From JACCYQ01 sp036675565 (GTDB lineage: Bacteria; Bacteroidota; Bacteroidia; Chitinophagales; Chitinophagaceae), in assembly GCA_036675565.1 (NCBI GenBank), contig JAKFER010000200.1:1-10719 (forward strand): a DNA stretch of 10,719 nt, in the 5' to 3' direction. Shown here in pieces: positions 6,212 through 10,719 of the stretch (position 1 is its first letter; each line of letters opens with the position of its first letter). Made by a program: the position numbers and the translations under genes. Below the pieces are notes generated by a model. It was not told the origin of the DNA, did no database searches, and was given only the letters and a program-made list of their open reading frames with translations.

Positions 6212-7558
6212 TCAGAAGTCTGGTAATACACCTGTGTAATTCTGTGGAGTAATTTTCTTTAATTCCTTTTTTATTGATGACGAAACTTCAAGTTTATCTA
6301 TAAAAGCATGGATTGTTTTTTTATCAATTTGTTTTTTGCCCCTGGTCAAATCTTTTAAAGCCTCATAAGGATTGGGGTACGCTTCTCTTCGTAAAATAGT
6401 TTGAATAGCTTCCGCAACTACCGGCCAGTTTTTTTCAAGATCAGCATCTAATTTTTCAGTATTCACTACCAGTTTTGACAATCCTTTTTCAATGGACCTG
6501 ATAGCAATTATGGTATGGGCAAATGGTACACCGATATTCCGTGTGACAGTCGAATCAGTCAGGTCTCTTTGTAATCTTGATACAGGTAATTTGGATGAAA
6601 GGTGTTCGAAGATTGCATTGGCCATTCCTAAATTGCCTTCCGCATTTTCAAAATCAATAGGATTTACTTTATGGGGCATGGCCGATGAACCAATTTCCCC
6701 GGCCTTTGTTTGTTGCGTGAAATATTCCATTGAGATATAGGTCCATAAGTCACGACAAAAATCAACAAGTATGTTGTTGATCCTTTTCATTGCATCAAAT
6801 TGTGCCGACAGGTTATCGTAATGTTCAATCTGGGTTGTAAATTGCTGGCGCTGTAAGCCTAATTCATTTTCAACAAAATTATTAGCCAGTTTTACCCAAT
6901 CCTTATTTGGAAAAGCAATATGATGCGCATTGAAATTTCCGGTTGCTCCACCAAATTTTGCGGTGAAGGGAATTTGTATTAACAACTCCACCTGGTTTGT
7001 AATTCTTTCAACAAAAACCATAATTTCTTTTCCCAATCTTGTCGGACTTGCTGGCTGTCCATGTGTATGCGCCAGCATCGGAATATTCATCCAGCTGGAT
7101 GCTAATAATTTCAGTTCGGCATTCAAATTTAAAATGGATGGAAAGTATTCATTTTCTAATGCGTACTTCCAAAGCAATGGAATAGCCGTATTATTTATAT
7201 CCTGGGAAGTAAGGCCGAAATGGACCCATTCGCCTAAGTTTTCATCACCGCTAATTTTCAATTGTTCTTTTAAAAAATATTCAACCGCCTTTACATCATG
7301 GTTGGTGGTTTTCTCAATGTTTTTTATTGCCTGTGCATGTTCTTGCGAAAAATCTTCCTTTAACTGATTTAAAGTACGAGTGGTTTTGGGTGATACCTTA
7401 AACAATTTTAGAGAGGCAAGAAATAAGAAGTAATCAATTTCAACCCAAACCCTGTATTTCATCAGGCCAAATTCAGAAAAATATTCATCCAGATAATGAA
7501 CCTGTTTGCGGTAACGTCCATCTATACTGGAAATAGCGGTAAGCGGGGATAATTCCAT
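6212..7558 (-). CDS. purB: Adenylosuccinate lyase
   Basis: PurB makes two fumarate-releasing cleavages in purine synthesis: SAICAR to AICAR, and adenylosuccinate to AMP. It is a cytoplasmic homotetramer of the fumarase/aspartase superfamily. The 448-residue protein matches the E. coli-type branch (about 456 aa) from its start, ELSPLTAISSIDGRYR. The superfamily conserved regions are present: TTNHDVKAVEYFLK (84-97), the catalytic His region HTHGQPASPTRLGKE (164-178), and the flexible catalytic loop GEIGSSAMPHKVNPIDFENAE (from 287), which carries the serine base at 291-292. LQRDLTDSTVTRNIG follows. The ATG at 7558 is the only sensible start. It is divergent from mqnA, with start codons 65 bp apart, and upstream of the zinc-ribbon gene on the same strand. 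No defect is seen. Confidence 0.97.
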   Translation of the reverse strand: MELSPLTAISSIDGRYRKQVHYLDEYFSEFGLMKYRVWVEIDYFLFLASLKLFKVSPKTTRTLNQLKEDFSQEHAQAIKNIEKTTNHDVKAVEYFLKEQLKISGDENLGEWVHFGLTSQDINNTAIPLLWKYALENEYFPSILNLNAELKLLASSWMNIPMLAHTHGQPASPTRLGKEIMVFVERITNQVELLIQIPFTAKFGGATGNFNAHHIAFPNKDWVKLANNFVENELGLQRQQFTTQIEHYDNLSAQFDAMKRINNILVDFCRDLWTYISMEYFTQQTKAGEIGSSAMPHKVNPIDFENAEGNLGMANAIFEHLSSKLPVSRLQRDLTDSTVTRNIGVPFAHTIIAIRSIEKGLSKLVVNTEKLDADLEKNWPVVAEAIQTILRREAYPNPYEALKDLTRGKKQIDKKTIHAFIDKLEVSSSIKKELKKITPQNYTGVLPDF

Positions 7559-7576
7559 TCGTTTAATTTATGTCAA

Positions 7577-7605
7577 TTGCAAAATGTGTCGTTCTTATAT
7601 CTTTG
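7577..7605 (+). promoter_or_regulatory. mqnA promoter (TTG, 18 bp, TATCTTTG)
   Basis: The -7 box TATCTTTG (7598-7605) matches TAnnTTTG exactly, and a TTG at 7577-7579 lies 18 bp upstream as a -33 element. The predicted transcription start is near 7611. This falls inside the longest possible mqnA frame and so argues for the downstream TTG start at 7623. Confidence 0.6.
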
Positions 7606-7608
7606 CGG

Positions 7609-7616
7609 CAAAATTA
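7609..7616 (-). promoter_or_regulatory. Candidate purB -7 box facing the mqnA box
   Basis: The minus strand reads TAATTTTG, an exact TAnnTTTG match, giving a predicted start near 7603 and a purB leader of about 45 nt. It is the mirror of the mqnA -7 box, 3 bp away, with TTTGCGGCAAA (7602-7612) as the shared palindrome. No clear -33 TTG is seen on the minus strand. Confidence 0.45.
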
Positions 7617-7622
7617 GCTGAT

Positions 7623-8387
7623 TTGAATAAGAAGATAAAAGTTGGTATAGTGAGTTACCTGAACACGAGGCCGATGATATATGGATTAGAAAGGCCTCCT
7701 TTCAGAAATCAAATTGAGTTAATTGAAGATACTCCTGCACGGTTGGCAGAAATGCTGATGAAGAATGAGATTGATGTTGGTTTAATCCCCGTTGCCGTAA
7801 TCCCTTTGCTGCCACAACATTTTATTGTAGGAAATTATTGTATAGCAGCGGAAGGTGAAGTGGCTTCAGTCTGTTTGTTCAGTGAAGTGCCCATGAACGA
7901 AATTGAAACAGTATACCTCGATTACCAAAGTCGATCATCTGTAGCGTTATTAAAATGGCTGATAAAAGAATATTGGGGAATAGATCCGGTCATTATACAA
8001 GCAGAAGATGAAAGCTACCGGGATAAAATTAAAGGAACTGCGGCTGGATTGGTAATTGGGGACCGGGCGTTGGAGCAAAGAAAAGTATCCACATATATTT
8101 ATGACCTGGCTTCGGAGTGGCGAGCGATAACCGGGTTGCCATTTGTTTTTGCAGCCTGGGTTAGCACAAAAAAATTACCAGATGATTTTATTGCTGCATT
8201 TGATCATGCCAACAGTATCGGGTTCAATCACCTGGATGAAATCATCCACGAACTTAATTTCAACTTATACGACTTAAAAAAATATTACACACTTCACATT
8301 CAATATACACTCGACAAACGTAAACGAAAAGGGATGGAATTGTTTATGGAATATTTGAAAAGAAACAAGGAAATCTGCATATCGTAA
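7623..8387 (+). CDS. mqnA: Chorismate dehydratase MqnA, TTG start
   Basis: MqnA dehydrates chorismate to 3-enolpyruvoylbenzoate (3-[(1-carboxyvinyl)oxy]benzoate), the first step of the futalosine menaquinone pathway. The protein has a periplasmic-binding-protein-like fold without a signal peptide, so it acts in the cytoplasm. Family motifs: VGIVSYLNTRPMIYGLE near the N-terminus, EIDVGLIPVAVIP, AEGEVASV, LDYQSRSSVALLKWL, GLVIGDRAL and DLASEWRAITGLPFVFAAW. From TTG at 7623 the protein is 254 residues and begins (M)NKKIKVGIVSYLN, close to family starts. An ATG at 7584 would add 13 residues (MCRSYIFAAKLAD), but the promoter -7 box and predicted transcription start lie inside that extension, so I prefer TTG. 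No other mqn gene is in view. An imperfect inverted repeat begins at its stop codon. Confidence 0.93.
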   Translation: MNKKIKVGIVSYLNTRPMIYGLERPPFRNQIELIEDTPARLAEMLMKNEIDVGLIPVAVIPLLPQHFIVGNYCIAAEGEVASVCLFSEVPMNEIETVYLDYQSRSSVALLKWLIKEYWGIDPVIIQAEDESYRDKIKGTAAGLVIGDRALEQRKVSTYIYDLASEWRAITGLPFVFAAWVSTKKLPDDFIAAFDHANSIGFNHLDEIIHELNFNLYDLKKYYTLHIQYTLDKRKRKGMELFMEYLKRNKEICIS

Positions 8388-8464
8388 ATATACTTAGTAC
8401 ATATACTATAAGCGCTACAGTAAAGGGTTTCATAAGGATAAATACAGTATATACTAGGTATTTA
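8385..8464. repeat. Imperfect A+T-rich inverted repeat after mqnA
   Basis: The left arm (8385-8410, starting at the mqnA stop codon) and right arm (8443-8464) are reverse complements apart from two 2-nt indels and a few substitutions. Both share TAAATA, a TAGT core and ATATACT. The 32-nt spacer begins with the palindrome AGCGCT. It could form a long hairpin protecting or ending the mqnA mRNA, or be a small palindromic element. No U-tract makes it a standard terminator. Confidence 0.5.
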
Positions 8465-8579
8465 CTCTGTTTTAATCCACATTTTATTCATATTTAAGTG
8501 GGAATAAAAATTCGGATAGATATTTGTTAATAATCTCGCAAATTTTATCCTTAAAATCCTATCTTCAAAACCTTTTCTA

Positions 8580-10719
8580 ATGTGCTTTCCCTCTTTAGCT
8601 GTGAGATATATACTTAAAATTTTTACGGGATTAATATTATTTTTTTACGCTGCGAATGCTTTTTCGCAGACATCATGTGATCAGTATGTATCTTCTTATA
8701 CCATTTCCCAGGATGTATGCAATCCAAAATTGGTCCATTTCAAGAATGTAAATCCATCTGCAACAAGTGCAAACTGGAACTTTGGTGATGGATCTACTGC
8801 AACGGGCTTAGAGGTTTCTCATGAATTCAGTAGTATGGACGAATATGATGTAAAGATGATTGTAGAATACCCGGGGGGATGCACAAGGGAGATAGTCAAA
8901 AAAATCCCGGTTCATATTACGCTTGATGAAAGTTTAATTACAACCAGTGATCAAACAATTTGTCCGGGGCAACAAGTGCAGTTGAATTCCCAATCAAATA
9001 ATTTGAAATTTTGTTGGTTGCCAGCGGATGGATTAACAGACCTTACCAATAGAGATCCAATTGTTAAACCCTCAGTAACTACGACTTATCGGTTACAACA
9101 CCAGTTGTTAGGAGAAAATCTTGTAAAAAATCCAGGATTTGAAAATGGAGTTGCTGATTTTTTTTCAGAATATGAAGCAAAAGAAATTACAAATTTTGGA
9201 GAAGCACAATATTGGGTAACTACCAATCCTCAAGCATGGCATAGTGGTTTTAAGCCATGTGTTGATCATACCTCCGGAACAGGAAATATGATGGTTGTAA
9301 ATGGATCTCCGGGGATTAATGTTGTAGTTTGGTCGCAAAAAGTTAATGTAGTACCAAATACGATTTACTCATTTTCCTTATGGATAACCTCTGTAAATCC
9401 TGCGGAGCCTGCAAAATTGCGATTTCAAATTAATGGAAATGTATTGAATCAGGAAGTGAATGCCGGAAATAATGCATGCCAGTGGATACAGGTTTATGCA
9501 TTATGGAATTCAGGAACTTCCACCGAAGCGGAAATTACTGTTATCAATGATAATATTATTGCATCAGGTAATGATTATGCATTAGATGATATATCATTTT
9601 CAACACAGAGTATATCTTATGATGATATAACGATTACCGTATCTCCGGATGCAATTATTGCCGGTGAAGATGTTACCATCTGCGAAGGCGCATCAGCACA
9701 ATTAAATGCAACTGGTGGAACTACCTATTCCTGGTCTCCTTCCGAGGGGCTTTCGAATCCAAATATTGGTAATCCTGAAGCTTCACCTTTAACAACGGCA
9801 ACTTATTCCGTAACCGGAACTACAGATGCGGGATGTTCCGGAACAGATGAAGTAACGGTTACGGTTAACCCAAAACCAATTATTGATATTGGTGGTAATG
9901 TTGATATATGTATTAACAATCCTTACCAGGTTCCAGGGACTGTGCAAGGTGCATCCGTTTTGTCCTGGTCGCCTGTGGCTGGATTATCGGATCCTGCAAT
10001 AGCCAACCCTATCGCTTCACCAACAGCCACTACTGAATATAATTTAACAGCAACCAGCGATAAGGGATGTGTAAGCGAAAAATCAATCATTGTAAATGTG
10101 GCAACCTCGATAGATGTAACAGCATCCTCAAATGTCACTATTTGTGAAGGAACAAGTACAGAATTAACCGCGTCTGGTGCAGCAAAATATTCATGGTCAC
10201 CCGGTGATGGTTTGTCTGATCCTAATATAGCAAATCCTATTGCGTCTCCGACGACAACAACTACTTATACTGTCACCGGAACTTCTGATTTGGGCTGCAC
10301 CGGAACTGCTGAAGTAACAGTTACCGTTGATGCAGTACCTGTTATTTCATTAGGAGAAGATGCTGCATATTGTGAAGGTGGATCGTACCAGATCCCTGGT
10401 GTTGCAACAAATGCAACCAGTATCAGCTGGTCGCCGGCAACCGGATTGTCTGATGCGACCATTGCAAATCCAATTGCTTCACCAACTGCAACCACTACTT
10501 ATACAGTTACTGTTACTAACGGTCAGTGCACTGCGAAAGAAGAGATAACCATTAATGTAGCCGAGGCTTTGCAGATTAAAACAATCGATGATTTAACGAT
10601 TTGTGGTGATACAACATTGGAATTGACAACCACTTCGGTTGCTGGCGGAAAATATGAATGGTCACCAGCCACCGGGTTATCCGATCCAACAACCGCTAGC
10701 CCGATGGCAACATTAGCTG
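8580..10719 (+). CDS. Secreted multidomain PKD / Ig-like repeat adhesin-type protein, 3' partial
   Basis: ATG at 8580 opens a frame with no stop through the window end (713 codons visible). Residues 1-29 form a signal peptide (basic Arg9 and Lys13, core FTGLILFFYAANA, likely cleavage near AFS-Q). A PKD domain follows at about 34-115 with WNFGDGS at 66-72. An Ig-like unit begins at about 120 (TICPGQQVQL, TTTYRLQ) and is interrupted at about 179-341 by a jelly-roll, carbohydrate-binding-like domain (NLVKNPGFEN at the start, YALDDISF at the end). The Ig-like unit then resumes with DDITITVSP. From residue 358 come 76-77-residue repeats with the pattern YxWSPxxGLSxPxIxNPxAxPxxTTTYTVT, each with two Cys. 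Such proteins in Bacteroidota are cell-surface or secreted, often by the type IX system; its C-terminal sorting domain would lie beyond the window. Adhesion and glycan binding are inferred from architecture. The 192-bp gap before it shows only a poor -7 match (GATATTTG, 8519-8526). Confidence 0.9.
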   Translation, partial: MCFPSLAVRYILKIFTGLILFFYAANAFSQTSCDQYVSSYTISQDVCNPKLVHFKNVNPSATSANWNFGDGSTATGLEVSHEFSSMDEYDVKMIVEYPGGCTREIVKKIPVHITLDESLITTSDQTICPGQQVQLNSQSNNLKFCWLPADGLTDLTNRDPIVKPSVTTTYRLQHQLLGENLVKNPGFENGVADFFSEYEAKEITNFGEAQYWVTTNPQAWHSGFKPCVDHTSGTGNMMVVNGSPGINVVVWSQKVNVVPNTIYSFSLWITSVNPAEPAKLRFQINGNVLNQEVNAGNNACQWIQVYALWNSGTSTEAEITVINDNIIASGNDYALDDISFSTQSISYDDITITVSPDAIIAGEDVTICEGASAQLNATGGTTYSWSPSEGLSNPNIGNPEASPLTTATYSVTGTTDAGCSGTDEVTVTVNPKPIIDIGGNVDICINNPYQVPGTVQGASVLSWSPVAGLSDPAIANPIASPTATTEYNLTATSDKGCVSEKSIIVNVATSIDVTASSNVTICEGTSTELTASGAAKYSWSPGDGLSDPNIANPIASPTTTTTYTVTGTSDLGCTGTAEVTVTVDAVPVISLGEDAAYCEGGSYQIPGVATNATSISWSPATGLSDATIANPIASPTATTTYTVTVTNGQCTAKEEITINVAEALQIKTIDDLTICGDTTLELTTTSVAGGKYEWSPATGLSDPTTASPMATLA
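9651..10719 (+). repeat. Tandem 228-231-bp coding repeats (five units, last one cut)
   Basis: Units are 9651-9878, 9879-10109, 10110-10340, 10341-10568 and 10569-10719 (partial): 76, 77, 77 and 76 codons, all in one frame. The conserved DNA centres on the codons for WSP, GLS, ANPIASP and TTTYT. Units 1, 3 and 5 share LxATG/LTASG before YxWSP, while units 2 and 4 share YQVPG/YQIPG before SWSP, giving an A-B-A-B-A order with a 459-462-bp double period. The homology is protein-level; synonymous sites differ, so it is not a recent exact duplication. Confidence 0.85.

Noticed and set aside
6492..7367. Plus-strand open frames opposite purB
   Set aside because: Shadows of the purB coding sequence, with no motifs.
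9923..10548. Other frames, on both strands, within the adhesin repeats
   Set aside because: They arise from the periodic composition of the repeats; the 8580 frame is continuous and gives signal peptide and domains.
9651..10719. CRISPR-like array
   Set aside because: The repeats are 228-231 bp, directly adjacent, in frame and coding; there are no short identical repeats with unique spacers.

Overview
The window looks like chromosomal DNA of a member of the Bacteroidota, most likely near the Chitinophagaceae. That placement is inference. It rests on the low G+C content, the TAnnTTTG-type -7 boxes, the near absence of Shine-Dalgarno sequences, a MacB-type permease with a Trp/Gly-rich insert, and a secreted protein built from PKD-like 'WSP..GLS' repeats typical of that phylum.

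Layout. Positions 2-1720 (+) hold the 3' three quarters of tex, whose true start lies before the window. A bidirectional terminator (1729-1761) separates it from the convergent minus-strand pair macB-like permease (4073-2820) and tsaD (2773-1760). tsaD has no ATG, GTG or TTG where its conserved N-terminus must begin; ATT is the best candidate. A 230-bp divergent intergenic region leads to prfC (release factor RF3, 4304-5887, +), which is preceded by a 7-codon leader ORF whose stop overlaps the prfC start. prfC converges on a minus-strand zinc-ribbon microprotein gene (6085-5897). Between that gene and purB (7558-6212, -) is a 60-bp run of three perfect inverted repeats. purB and mqnA (7623-8387, +) diverge from what looks like a symmetric two-way promoter; its position implies that mqnA starts at a TTG. 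After mqnA comes an imperfect inverted repeat. The last 2.1 kb (8580 to the window end, +) is an open-ended, secreted multidomain adhesin-like gene: signal peptide, PKD domain, an Ig-like domain split by a carbohydrate-binding-like jelly roll, then tandem 76-77-residue repeats in an A-B-A-B-A order.

How the genes relate. Most are housekeeping: translation and RNA (Tex, RF3, TsaD for the tRNA t6A modification), purine synthesis (PurB) and menaquinone synthesis by the futalosine route (MqnA). They do not form one pathway. No mobile element, CRISPR array, defence system or RNA gene was seen. The window does not contain an obvious new multi-gene system. Its more unusual content is regulatory (tsaD start, prfC leader, triple palindrome, symmetric promoter) and architectural (nested and higher-order repeats in the adhesin).
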